From Acidobacteriota bacterium (lineage in GTDB: Bacteria; Acidobacteriota; Terriglobia; Acidiferrales; 2-02-FULL-67-57), in assembly GCA_022571295.1 (NCBI GenBank), contig JACZYA010000011.1, positions 1-40,928 on the forward strand: DNA of 40,928 bases. Direction: 5' to 3'. Shown here in pieces: positions 15,004 to 23,232 of the stretch. The notes under the pieces are model-generated. The model made no database searches. It worked only from the letters and a program-made list of their open reading frames with translations, and was not told where the DNA came from. Each line of letters begins with the position of its first letter. The first letter of the stretch is position 1. Both the position numbers and the translations under genes were made by a program.

Positions 15004-17319
15004 ATGGCGCAGTTCTCTGTTGTCGGCCAGCGCCTGCCGATGGTGGACGCGCGGGAAAAGGTCACCGGCGCCGGCGTCTATACCGACGACTTGGTGCTGC
15101 CCGGCATGCTGGTGGGCCGGATTCTGCACAGCCCGCATCCGCATGCGCGCATCCACTCCATTGATGCCACCAAGGCCGCGGCCTTGCCCGGCATTGTCGC
15201 AGTCATCACCGGCAAAGATTTTCCCAACCGGTACGGCATCCTGCCCATCGGCCACGACGAAACTGCGCTTGCTGTTGAGAAGGCGCGCTACGTGGGCGAT
15301 AACGTGGCCGCGGTCGCCGCCGTCTCCGACCAAGCCGCGGTGCAGGCCTTGGATTTGATCGAAGTGGACTACGAACTCCTGCCGGCCTTCTTCGACCCCA
15401 ACGAGACCATGAAGGCGGAGTCGAACTGGATTCACGACGACAAGCCCCACAACATCGAGAAGGAATACCACCACCACTTTGGCAACGTGGAAGAAGGTTT
15501 TGCTCAGGCGGACGCCATCCGCGAAGATCATTTCTTCTGCCCGGGCGTGACCCACGTGGCCATGGAGCCGCACTCGACCCTGGCTCACGTTGAGGACAAC
15601 GGGCGCCTGATAGTCTGGTCCTCCACTCAGGTGCCCTACTACCTGCAGCGGACGCTGTCGAATGTGCTCGGGTTGCCGATGGATCGGGTTCGCGTCATCA
15701 AGCCCCTGGTGGGCGGTGGTTTTGGGGGCAAGAGCGAGGTGATTCCGCTCGAGGTCATCGCCGCTTGCCTCGCCCGCGCCGCGGGGCGGCCCGTGAAGAT
15801 TACCTACACCCGGGACGAGGTCTTTTACGCTCACCGCGGCCGGCCTGTGCAGGTGATTGATTTGAAGATGGGCGTGCGGCGCGACGGCAAGATCACCGCT
15901 GTCGAGGCGCGCATCGTTCAGGACGGCGGCGCTTACTGCGGCTACGGGCCGGTGACGCTGCTCTATTCCGGCGCGTTGTTGGGCGCGATGTACGACATCC
16001 GGAATATGAAGTTTGACGGCTACCGCGTTCTCACCAATCGGCCCGCTTGCGGAGCCATGCGCGGGCACGGCACCGTCAACACGCGCTTTGCTTTTGAATC
16101 GCAGCTCGACATGCTGGCGCACGCGGTGGGGATCGACCCCGTCGAGATCCGCGAAGTCAATCTGCTCAAGCCGCCTTGCATCACCGTCAACCAATTACGG
16201 GTGACCAGCTACGGCTACCCCGAGTGCCTCCGGCAGGTGAAAGCGAAATCCGGTTGGAAGGAGAAGAAAGGCAAGCTGCCTTTCGGTAAAGGGGTCGGGG
16301 TTGCCGGCAGCCACTACGTTTCCGGCGCCGCCAATGCCATCGTTCGGTCGGGCACGCCGCATACCACCATTGACATCAAGGCGAACCCCGACGGGACTGT
16401 AACCATCTTCACCGGCGCCTCCGAAATCGGGCAGGGCTCCGACACCATGCAGGTTCAATTAGTGGCCGAGGAGTTGTGCCTGCATCCGCGGCGGGTCAAA
16501 CTTGTAGCTGCTGATACCGATCGAACCCCGGTTGACCTCGGCAGCTATTCCAGCCGCGTCACTTTTATGGCGGGCAACGCCTGCCTGCAGGCTGCGCGCA
16601 ACCTGAAGAGTACAATTTTCTCCGTGGTAGCGCGCCGCTGGAATGTTTCGCCCGACCAGCTTGAGATGAGAGACGAGCGCGTTGTTCTGTGCGATGACAG
16701 TGGTTGGTCGATGAGTTTTGAAGAAGCAGCCAAGTGCGCAATCGACCACTTGGGCGAGGTCGTGGCCACCGGCAGCTACAGCCCTCCCCAGGAAGCACAG
16801 GGCGGAAAGTTCAGAGGTGCTGGCGTGGGCCCGTCGCCTGCCTACAGCTACAGTGCGCAGGTGGCCGAGGTCACGGTTGATACCGAAACCGGCCAGGTGA
16901 CCGTGGATCGCATCACGGTCGCGCACGATTGCGGGCGCGCCCTTAATCTCATGGCCGTCGAAGGGCAGGTGCAAGGTTCGGTCTGGATGGGATTGGGTCA
17001 GGCGGTGCAGGAAGAAATGATCTGGAGCCAGGGGTTGTTGATGAACCCGTCCATGCTGGAATACAAATCGGCCTCGACCCTGGAGTCTCCGGAGATTGAC
17101 ACCATCATCGTGGAGAGCGTAGACCCGGAAGGCCCGCTGGGAGCCAAAGAGGCCGGCGAGGGTTCGCTGGCGGCGATCATTCCAGCCGTGGCCAACGCCA
17201 TCTACGATGCCGTCGGCGTGCGTTTGACCTCTACGCCTTTCACGCCCGAGAAGATTCTGAAAGCTTTGCGCGAGCAACAAAAGAAAGTAGCCCAACGCAA
17301 CGGCGGGAGCGAACGATGA
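15004..17319 (+). CDS. hcrA: 4-hydroxybenzoyl-CoA reductase, molybdenum subunit
   Basis: 771 residues, nearly the length of known HcrA. It has the N-terminal hammerhead domain (VTGAGVYTDDLVLPGMLVG), the molybdopterin-binding segments VGGGFGGKSE, ACGAMRGHG and GASEIGQGSDTMQ, and the C-terminal GAKEAGEGS with the active-site glutamate (Glu719). In the known enzyme this subunit removes the para-hydroxyl of 4-hydroxybenzoyl-CoA reductively, giving benzoyl-CoA. The family also includes xanthine, aldehyde and CO dehydrogenases. The subunit order small-large-medium and the cluster-bearing medium subunit favour the reductase. The gene ends in a four-base ATGA overlap with hcrB. The exact substrate cannot be read from the motifs. 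Confidence 0.85.
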   Translation: MAQFSVVGQRLPMVDAREKVTGAGVYTDDLVLPGMLVGRILHSPHPHARIHSIDATKAAALPGIVAVITGKDFPNRYGILPIGHDETALAVEKARYVGDNVAAVAAVSDQAAVQALDLIEVDYELLPAFFDPNETMKAESNWIHDDKPHNIEKEYHHHFGNVEEGFAQADAIREDHFFCPGVTHVAMEPHSTLAHVEDNGRLIVWSSTQVPYYLQRTLSNVLGLPMDRVRVIKPLVGGGFGGKSEVIPLEVIAACLARAAGRPVKITYTRDEVFYAHRGRPVQVIDLKMGVRRDGKITAVEARIVQDGGAYCGYGPVTLLYSGALLGAMYDIRNMKFDGYRVLTNRPACGAMRGHGTVNTRFAFESQLDMLAHAVGIDPVEIREVNLLKPPCITVNQLRVTSYGYPECLRQVKAKSGWKEKKGKLPFGKGVGVAGSHYVSGAANAIVRSGTPHTTIDIKANPDGTVTIFTGASEIGQGSDTMQVQLVAEELCLHPRRVKLVAADTDRTPVDLGSYSSRVTFMAGNACLQAARNLKSTIFSVVARRWNVSPDQLEMRDERVVLCDDSGWSMSFEEAAKCAIDHLGEVVATGSYSPPQEAQGGKFRGAGVGPSPAYSYSAQVAEVTVDTETGQVTVDRITVAHDCGRALNLMAVEGQVQGSVWMGLGQAVQEEMIWSQGLLMNPSMLEYKSASTLESPEIDTIIVESVDPEGPLGAKEAGEGSLAAIIPAVANAIYDAVGVRLTSTPFTPEKILKALREQQKKVAQRNGGSER

Positions 17320-18311
17320 GCATGCCGTCCTTCGCTCTGGTGCGTCCGCGCGCGGTGGATGAGGCTCTGGAGCACTTGGCCCGGCACGGCGCGGAGGCCA
17401 TGCTGGTTGCCGGCGGCACCGACGTGGTGCCCAACCTGCGCGCGGGATTGTTTTCCCCACGCGTGGTAGTGGACCTCAAGGGCCTCGGCGATCTGAGCGG
17501 AATCACTTTCGACCGAGAGCGCGGCCTGGAAATCGGGGCGCTCGCCACTCTTACCGCCGTGGCCGAATCGCAGCTTGTCCGGCAGCACTACCCGGTGCTG
17601 GCGCAAGCCGCCGGCACCGTCGCCAGTCCCGTGCTGCGCAACATGGGAACTCTGGGCGGTAACCTCTGCCTGGAGACGCGCTGCCGCTGGTACAATCAGT
17701 CTTACTTTTGGCGGCAGTCCTGCGGTTTTTGCCTGAAAAAGGACGGAACCGTTTGCCACGTCGCGCCGGGCGGGAAGCGTTGCTGGGCGGTCTGGTCGGG
17801 CGACACTGCCGGCGCTCTGCTCGCGCTCGACGCCGAGATTGAAATTGCCGGGCCCGCCGGTCGGCGCCGTCTGTCCTTGACGGACTTCTACAAGAACGAC
17901 GGCGTGGATCGCATCCATCTGGGACGGGGCGAAATTCTGACCCGCATCTTGGTTCCCGCAACCATGGCTGGTTACCGCGGCACCTACCACAAGCTGCGCA
18001 TTCGTAATTCCATTGATTACCCGTTGGCGGGTGTGGCGCTGGTGGTGAAAGTGGAGGATGGTGTGTGCCGCGATGCTCGCTTGGGTTTGGTGGCGGTCAA
18101 TCCAGCGCCGGTGTTGGTCCGCGAAGTAGAATCGTTGCTCGTCGGCCAGCGTTTCACGCCCGAGCTGACGGAGGCGGTTGTGCAGGCTGTTGTTCGCACC
18201 GGCAAGCCGCTCACAACCAGCATGTCAACGCCGGAGTATCGTAGGGAGATGCTCCGGGTTTTCAGCCGCCGGGCGTTGCGGGAACTCTGGCGCGAGAACG
18301 GCTCACACTGA
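17316..18311 (+). CDS. hcrB: 4-hydroxybenzoyl-CoA reductase, FAD/[4Fe-4S] subunit
   Basis: 331 residues. The FAD-binding motif VAGGTDVVPNLR (31-42) and VLRNMGTLGGNLCL (106-119) mark it as the medium subunit of a xanthine oxidase-type enzyme. Between them and the rest of the domain lies a cysteine-rich loop with Cys123, Cys139, Cys147 and Cys156. This is the spacing I recall for the extra [4Fe-4S] cluster of Thauera HcrB (122, 138, 146, 155). Ordinary family members lack this loop. The extra cluster lets electrons flow inward from a low-potential donor such as ferredoxin, as a reductase needs. Two further cysteines (118, 136) lie in the loop. This is the strongest evidence that the complex is a 4-hydroxybenzoyl-CoA reductase. 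Confidence 0.9.
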   Translation: MSMPSFALVRPRAVDEALEHLARHGAEAMLVAGGTDVVPNLRAGLFSPRVVVDLKGLGDLSGITFDRERGLEIGALATLTAVAESQLVRQHYPVLAQAAGTVASPVLRNMGTLGGNLCLETRCRWYNQSYFWRQSCGFCLKKDGTVCHVAPGGKRCWAVWSGDTAGALLALDAEIEIAGPAGRRRLSLTDFYKNDGVDRIHLGRGEILTRILVPATMAGYRGTYHKLRIRNSIDYPLAGVALVVKVEDGVCRDARLGLVAVNPAPVLVREVESLLVGQRFTPELTEAVVQAVVRTGKPLTTSMSTPEYRREMLRVFSRRALRELWRENGSH

Positions 18312-18329
18312 ATCGGAGAACTCCTGGCC

Positions 18330-19181
18330 TTGTTCAAGGTAATCGATATCCATGTGCACATGCAGCCGCTGGCGCAGATGAAGCCGGAGTGCCGGGAGTT
18401 GATCCGCAAGACACAGCCCAATTTTGATTTCATTCTGGAACTGGTGAACGACGCTGGCAAGTTTGTTGCGCTGCTCGACCGGGAGGGCATCGAGCGCGCC
18501 GGCATCATCAACTACGTCGCCCCGGTGGTGATGGGCTTCACCGAAGAAGTCAACGATTGGGCGGCTCGCTACACCCACGGCTTCCGCGACCGCCTGTTGC
18601 CTTTCGGTTCGCTCGACCCCACGACGGTCAAGGATGCCGCCGCTTCGATGGACCGCATCATCAACGATCTCAAGCTGCCGGCGCTGAAGCTGCATCCGCC
18701 CCACCAGCTTTTCTATCCCAACCAGTACCAGGACGGATTGAAATCGCTGGAGGTCATTTACCGCAAAGCGGAGGAAGCCCGCCTGCCCGTCATGATCCAC
18801 ACCGGAACTTCCATTTTCCACAACGCTCGCAGCAAGTACGGCGATCCAATGGGCCTTGATGATGTGGCGGTGGATTTTCCTAACCTTCCCATCATCATCG
18901 CCCACGGCGGGCGTCCGTTGTGGATGAAGGAATCCGTGTTTCTCACCCGGCGGCACCGAAACGTGTACCTGGAAATTTCCAGCATTCCGCCGCAGAATCT
19001 ACTGAACTATTTCCCCGACCTCGAACGCCTCGCCGACAAGGTGTTGTGGGGCTCGGATTGGCCGGGGCCGATGGTGCCGGGCATGAAGGCGAACGTGGAG
19101 CGTTTCCTGCCGCTGCCGCTGAGCGATGCCGCCAAGCAGCGCATCCTCTACGACAACGCGGCTCGCCTGTTTCGCCTCTAG
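18330..19181 (+). CDS. Amidohydrolase family 2 (ACMSD-like) metal-dependent hydrolase or decarboxylase
   Basis: 283 residues from a TTG at 18330 with GGAGA ten bases upstream. It has the metal-binding HVHM motif at the N-terminus (IDIHVHM), LKLHPPHQLF, PVMIHTGTS, IIAHGG and the C-terminal WGSDWPGP, so the HxH, second and third histidine and final aspartate ligands of PF04909 proteins are all kept. Members decarboxylate or hydrolyse aromatic and ring-derived acids. Its place between hcrB and the hydroxyacyl-CoA dehydrogenase suggests work on a ring or ring-opened intermediate, but no substrate can be named. The next gene's AGGAG overlaps its stop codon, showing translational coupling. Confidence 0.8.
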   Translation: MFKVIDIHVHMQPLAQMKPECRELIRKTQPNFDFILELVNDAGKFVALLDREGIERAGIINYVAPVVMGFTEEVNDWAARYTHGFRDRLLPFGSLDPTTVKDAAASMDRIINDLKLPALKLHPPHQLFYPNQYQDGLKSLEVIYRKAEEARLPVMIHTGTSIFHNARSKYGDPMGLDDVAVDFPNLPIIIAHGGRPLWMKESVFLTRRHRNVYLEISSIPPQNLLNYFPDLERLADKVLWGSDWPGPMVPGMKANVERFLPLPLSDAAKQRILYDNAARLFRL

Positions 19182-19191
19182 GAGCGCGCCG

Positions 19192-20043
19192 GTGGATGTG
19201 CAGAGCATAGCTGTGGTCGGGGCCGGGACCATGGGGCGGGGCATCGCCTACGCCGCAGTAGCTGGTGGCTTTCGCACCTTGCTGACAGACGTGAGCGAGG
19301 AAATTCTCGCCCAGGCCCAGACTTACATCCGCGAGTCCCTCCAGGGAGCGAAGCAGCGCGGCAAGTGGGACGGTGATCCCGACCAGGCGGTGGCAGCACT
19401 GACGCTCACCCCGCGATTGGAGGAAGCCGCTGCAGCCGATCTAGTGATCGAGGCCGTGCCGGAAGACATCCGGCTGAAAGTCGAAACCTTTGGCAAACTG
19501 GATCGGGTGGCGCGCCCGGACTGCATTTTCGCCAGCAATACTTCTTCGCTGAGCATCTCGGAGATCAGCGCTGCCACCATGCGCGGGCCGCGCTTTCTGG
19601 GGATGCATTTCTTCAATCCCGTACCCAAGATGAAGTTGGTTGAGTTGGTCTATACTGCCGAGACCGCCGAGGAGACCCTGGCGGCGGCGGAAGCAGTAGC
19701 GCGCAAGATGGGAAAGCAGACGGTGCGAGTGAAGGAGTCGCCCGGATTCGCCACTAGCCGCATCAATGCGCTGATCGGCAACGAAGCCTTCCGCATGCTG
19801 GAGGAAGGCATCGCCACCGCGGAGGATATCGACAAAGCCGTGAAGCTGGGTCTGAACCATCCCATGGGCCCGTTTGAGATGGCGGATTTGGTGGGACTGG
19901 ACGTGCGTCTGGGCGTGCTCGAGTACCTGCACCGCACGCTGGGCGAGCGCTTCAAGCCTACCCGTACCCACATCGAGCACGTTCAAGCCGGGCGACTGGG
20001 GCGCAAGGTGGGCCGCGGCATCTACGACTACAAGAAAAAGTAA
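19192..20043 (+). CDS. 3-hydroxyacyl-CoA dehydrogenase
   Basis: 283 residues from the GTG at 19192; AGGAG at 19180-19184 stands seven bases before it. A longer frame from 19126 would overlap the amidohydrolase and adds no domain. The Rossmann motif VVGAGTMGRGIAYAA is followed by NTSSLSISEIS and GMHFFNPVPKMKLVELV (catalytic histidine), and a C-terminal dimerisation domain with NHPMGPFEMADLVGLD. It oxidises a 3-hydroxyacyl-CoA to the 3-oxo form with NAD+, as in PaaH or Hbd. Length and motifs are those of the single-domain family. With the hydratases on either side it supplies a beta-oxidation module; no thiolase is encoded in the window. Confidence 0.92.
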   Translation: MDVQSIAVVGAGTMGRGIAYAAVAGGFRTLLTDVSEEILAQAQTYIRESLQGAKQRGKWDGDPDQAVAALTLTPRLEEAAAADLVIEAVPEDIRLKVETFGKLDRVARPDCIFASNTSSLSISEISAATMRGPRFLGMHFFNPVPKMKLVELVYTAETAEETLAAAEAVARKMGKQTVRVKESPGFATSRINALIGNEAFRMLEEGIATAEDIDKAVKLGLNHPMGPFEMADLVGLDVRLGVLEYLHRTLGERFKPTRTHIEHVQAGRLGRKVGRGIYDYKKK

Positions 20044-20062
20044 TTTCCAGGAGAGCGGCAGA

Positions 20063-20842
20063 ATGGGTGATTACCAGACGATTCTGTTGGAGGTCAGCGG
20101 CGGCATCGCCACGCTGACCGTCAACCGTCCCGAAGTGCGCAACGCCTTGGGGAAGCAGACAGTGGAGGAAATCCACGCTGCCCTAGTGGAGCTCGCCGGG
20201 CGGGACGATGCGGGCGTGCTGATTCTGACCGGCGCAGGGGACAAGGCTTTTGTCTCCGGGGCCGATATCCGAGAGATTCGCCAACGAGGGAAGCGCGATG
20301 CGTTGGAGGCCATCAACCAGCGGCTGTTCACGGCGATCGAGAATTTCGCCAAGCCGGTGATCGCTGCCATCAACGGCTACGCTCTGGGCGGCGGGTTTGA
20401 ATTGGCGTTGGCTTGCGACATTCGAATCGCGGCGGAAGAGGCTGTGTTCGGATTTCCGGAGACCGGCCTGGGGATCATCCCGGCTGCGGGCGGGACGCAG
20501 CGCCTGCCACGCATGGTCGGGTGGGGCAAGGCCAAGGAATTGATTCTTACCGGGGAACAGATTGATGCGCACGAGGCGGAGCGGCTGCGTTTGGTAAGCA
20601 AAGTGGTGCCGCGCGCGGAGCTGCTGCCGACGGCGCGGGCCTACGCCGAAAAGATTCTTTCGCGTGGTCCGCTGGCGGTTCAGCTGGCCAAAGCGGCGTT
20701 GAACGTTGCCGCGCGGACGGGTCTTGAGGCCGGGCTCGAGTTTGAGCGGCTGGCGCAAACTATTTTGTTTGAATCGAAAGACAAGCTCGAAGGCACCACC
20801 GCCTTCTTGGAGAAACGCAAGCCGAAATTTCGGGGTGAGTAG
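20063..20842 (+). CDS. Enoyl-CoA hydratase (crotonase family)
   Basis: 259 residues; the ATG at 20063 has AGGAG upstream at a good distance. A longer frame starts inside the preceding gene and is not credible. Motifs: FVSGADIREI for the oxyanion hole, GGGFELALACDIRIA and FPETGLGIIPAAGGTQRLPRM, with both catalytic glutamates present. It is the more typical short-chain hydratase of the three crotonases in the cluster. It probably hydrates the enoyl-CoA that the dehydrogenase encoded just before it then oxidises. It ends two bases before the macro-domain gene. Confidence 0.9.
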   Translation: MGDYQTILLEVSGGIATLTVNRPEVRNALGKQTVEEIHAALVELAGRDDAGVLILTGAGDKAFVSGADIREIRQRGKRDALEAINQRLFTAIENFAKPVIAAINGYALGGGFELALACDIRIAAEEAVFGFPETGLGIIPAAGGTQRLPRMVGWGKAKELILTGEQIDAHEAERLRLVSKVVPRAELLPTARAYAEKILSRGPLAVQLAKAALNVAARTGLEAGLEFERLAQTILFESKDKLEGTTAFLEKRKPKFRGE

Positions 20843-20844
20843 TT

Positions 20845-21378
20845 GTGCCCGGCTGGGAAGACAAGATTGTGTTGGAGCAGGGGGACCTGACCGAGGCAGC
20901 CGTGGACGCCATCGTGAACGCAGCCAACAATGACCTACAACTTGGCGGAGGGGTGGCCGGAGCGATTCGCCGCAAGGGAGGTCCGCAGATTCAAGAGGAG
21001 TGCAACCGCATCGGGTCCATCGCCGTCGGTGAAGCAGCTGTGACGACGGGCGGAAATCTGAAAGCAAAGTATGTAATTCATGCCGCCAGCATGTGGTTAG
21101 GAGGACAGACGACGGCGGAGTCGCTGCGAGCTTCGACGCGCAACTCGCTGGCGCGGGCAGCGGAGAAGGGAATTGGGACCATAGCTTTTCCGGCGGTCGG
21201 AACCGGCATCGCCGGTTTTCCTCTGCGAGACTGCGCTGCCATTATGCTGGACGAGGCCGTGCAGCACTTGCAGGGGAAGACGTCGCTGCGGCAGGTGCGC
21301 TTCGTGTTGTACGACCGGGCGGCGCTGCAGGCGTTCCGGGAAGTCTGGGCCGAGAAGCAAAAGAAAGGACTGGAATGA
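20845..21378 (+). CDS. Macro-domain protein (ADP-ribose or O-acetyl-ADP-ribose processing)
   Basis: 177 residues from a GTG at 20845, two bases after the hydratase stop. Macro-domain features are complete: the binding Asp-Leu in QGDLTEAAVDAIVNAANNDL, GGGVAGAIRRKGG, and AFPAVGTGIAGFPLRDCA. Such proteins bind ADP-ribose and many remove it from proteins or from O-acetyl-ADP-ribose. The gene follows the catabolic cluster without a gap and its stop overlaps the arsC start (ATGA), so it is transcribed with both. Whether it serves the aromatic pathway is unclear. Confidence 0.9.
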   Translation: MPGWEDKIVLEQGDLTEAAVDAIVNAANNDLQLGGGVAGAIRRKGGPQIQEECNRIGSIAVGEAAVTTGGNLKAKYVIHAASMWLGGQTTAESLRASTRNSLARAAEKGIGTIAFPAVGTGIAGFPLRDCAAIMLDEAVQHLQGKTSLRQVRFVLYDRAALQAFREVWAEKQKKGLE

Positions 21379-21821
21379 GTTCCAAGCGGGTGCTCTTTGT
21401 CTGCACAGGCAATGCGGCGCGTAGCCAGATGGCCGAGGGCTGGGCGCGAGCGATGGCTCCGGCGGGAGTGGAGGTGTACAGCGCCGGCACGCATCCGGCG
21501 GGGGTGAGCCCGTTGGCGGTGGAAGTGATGGAGGAGCGGGACGTGGACATCAGCCAGCATCGCTCCAAGTTGCTGACCGAGGTGCCGGTCGAGATAGATT
21601 GGGTGATCACGCTGTGCGCTCAGGCGGACGCTGAATGTCCAACGCTTGGCGCACGGGTTGAGCGGTTGGCCTGGCACCTGCCGGACCCGGCCAGAGGCGG
21701 GCGCAATGAGGAAGAGGCGCGCCGAGGTTTTCGCGAGACGCGGGATGAAATCGAGCAACGCGTGCGGAATTTCTTTGCGCGGCCGGAGTTCTCCGCCGCT
21801 AGAGAAAGTGGAGCACAATGA
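21375..21821 (+). CDS. arsC: Arsenate reductase, thioredoxin-coupled ArsC type (low-molecular-weight phosphatase fold)
   Basis: 148 residues from the ATG at 21375, which overlaps the macro-domain gene stop. The P-loop CTGNAARSQ starts at Cys10, and Cys81 and Cys88 reproduce the spacing of the Cys10-Cys82-Cys89 relay of the S. aureus enzyme. The general acid lies in DPARG. ArsC reduces arsenate to arsenite through an intramolecular disulfide that thioredoxin then reduces. No arsenite pump or ArsR gene is in the window. An activity as protein-tyrosine phosphatase is possible, but the cysteine triad favours arsenate reduction. The stop overlaps the next start (ATGA). Confidence 0.82.
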   Translation: MSSKRVLFVCTGNAARSQMAEGWARAMAPAGVEVYSAGTHPAGVSPLAVEVMEERDVDISQHRSKLLTEVPVEIDWVITLCAQADAECPTLGARVERLAWHLPDPARGGRNEEEARRGFRETRDEIEQRVRNFFARPEFSAARESGAQ

Positions 21822-22090
21822 GCGAACGCTTGGAGAAAGTGCGGCGGGAACTGGAACAGTATGACCACCCGTTGGTGGAATTTTCCGCGCACGCGGCGGA
21901 GAAAGGGGTTGAGCTCCAGATTTGCTTGAAGCACTCTGTTCCCGGTGTTGAGACCTATGCCGTGAATTTGCACCCGCGGGAAATCGACAGCCCGCAGTTC
22001 ACCTGGAACTTCCAGCGACAGCTCTACGATTGCCTGCACGACTACCTGATCGAAATGTTCACGCGCAATCCACAGATGAAAGCCTACTGA
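21818..22090 (+). CDS. Small protein of unknown function
   Basis: 90 residues, ATG overlapping the arsC stop. It is soluble and mostly charged, with no signal peptide, membrane segment or known motif. It has a helical N-terminus (RLEKVRRELEQYDHPLVEF) followed by a probable beta-rich middle (VELQICLKHSVPGVETYAVNLHP) and a C-terminal amphipathic helix ending in MFTRNPQMKAY. The overlap with arsC and the nine-base gap to the methyltransferase gene indicate coordinated translation. I do not recognise a family. It is probably a real gene given the overlaps. Confidence 0.6.
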   Translation: MSERLEKVRRELEQYDHPLVEFSAHAAEKGVELQICLKHSVPGVETYAVNLHPREIDSPQFTWNFQRQLYDCLHDYLIEMFTRNPQMKAY

Positions 22091-22098
22091 ACGCCGCC

Positions 22099-23232
22099 AT
22101 GGCGTCGCCTGCTACGTCCCACACACCTCTGACGGATATTTTGTTGGAGCGGATCGAATGCGAGGGTCCGCTGACCTTTTCCGCGTTCATGGAAATGTGC
22201 CTCTACCATCCCGAACACGGATACTACACCGCCCATATCGCGGAAAGCCGGAAGCGCGACTACTTCACCAGCCCGGACGTGGGGCCGCTGTTCGGACGGT
22301 TGCTGGGCGGGCAACTGCGGGAGTTGTGGGAACTACTCGGCCGGCCCGCGCGGTTTGACTTGGTGGAGTGCGGGGCCGGACGCGGACGGCTGGCGGGTGA
22401 CATCCTGGGGTGGGCCGCCGAGCACGCGCCCACATTCCTGACGGCCTTACGGGTTACGCTAGTGGAAACCAGCGGGCCGCTTCGGCAGCAGGCGGTGAAG
22501 GACTTGCAGGTGTATGGGGAGCAGGTGCGATGCGTCGCTGACCTTCCGCAAGAACAAATCATCGGTTGCGTGCTTTCAAACGAACTGGTGGACGCCTTGC
22601 CTGTGCATCGTGTGGTACAGCGCGCAGAGGGATTGCGGGAAATCTACGTCGCCGCTCGGGATGGGGCGCTGCGGGAAGTGGAGGGCGAGTTGTCCACGCC
22701 GGTATTGAGCCACTACCTGGAACGATACGGCGTGCCGTTGGGGGTGGATCAGCTGGCCGAAGTCAATTTGCGAGCATTGACGTGGCTGGCGCAAGTTGCG
22801 CGCGCTCTCGACCGTGGCTTTGTGGTGACGATTGACTACGGATACCCGGCACGGGAACTTTACGGCGCGGGGCATCCGCGGGGCACGCTGCTCACTTTTT
22901 CTGGCCACCGCGCCCAGGAAGAGTGGCTGGCGCGGCCGGGGGAACAGGACTTGACGGCCCACGTGAACTTCACCGCTCTGGAAAAGCACGGGCGGGAATT
23001 GGGCTTGGAAATACTTGGCTTCACCACCCAGACGCAGTTCCTGCTGGCGCTCGTCCAAGCCAGCGGGTTGGCGGGCGAGATTGAAAGCATGACCTCGGAG
23101 GTGAAGAAGCTGAAGCTTCGCCAGCAGCTCAAGCAACTGATTCATCCGGAGGGGATGGGAGAAGCGTTCAAAGTGTTGGTGCAGGCCAGGGGAGTGGGAC
23201 AGGTACGCTTGTCGGGGTTGCGTCCGCTCTAG
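22099..23232 (+). CDS. MidA/NDUFAF7-type SAM-dependent methyltransferase
   Basis: 377 residues from the ATG at 22099; a longer frame overlaps the small gene upstream. Features of the family (COG1565) are LTFSAFMEMCLYHPEHGYY, RDYFTSPDVGPLFGRLL, the SAM-binding VECGAGRGRLAGDIL, SNELVDALPVHRV and TIDYGYPARELY. In mitochondria the relative NDUFAF7 methylates an arginine of complex I subunit NDUFS2; the role in bacteria is not settled. The last four bases overlap the convergent M1-like gene end, so the two stops meet. It ends the + strand run that began at TetR. Confidence 0.88.
   Translation: MASPATSHTPLTDILLERIECEGPLTFSAFMEMCLYHPEHGYYTAHIAESRKRDYFTSPDVGPLFGRLLGGQLRELWELLGRPARFDLVECGAGRGRLAGDILGWAAEHAPTFLTALRVTLVETSGPLRQQAVKDLQVYGEQVRCVADLPQEQIIGCVLSNELVDALPVHRVVQRAEGLREIYVAARDGALREVEGELSTPVLSHYLERYGVPLGVDQLAEVNLRALTWLAQVARALDRGFVVTIDYGYPARELYGAGHPRGTLLTFSGHRAQEEWLARPGEQDLTAHVNFTALEKHGRELGLEILGFTTQTQFLLALVQASGLAGEIESMTSEVKKLKLRQQLKQLIHPEGMGEAFKVLVQARGVGQVRLSGLRPL

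Noticed and set aside
14929-16194. Open frame of 421 codons on the - strand
   Set aside because: Antisense to hcrC/hcrA, which are clear genes.
20845-21821. Arsenic resistance operon
   Set aside because: Only arsC is present; no ArsR, ArsB or Acr3 gene is in the window.
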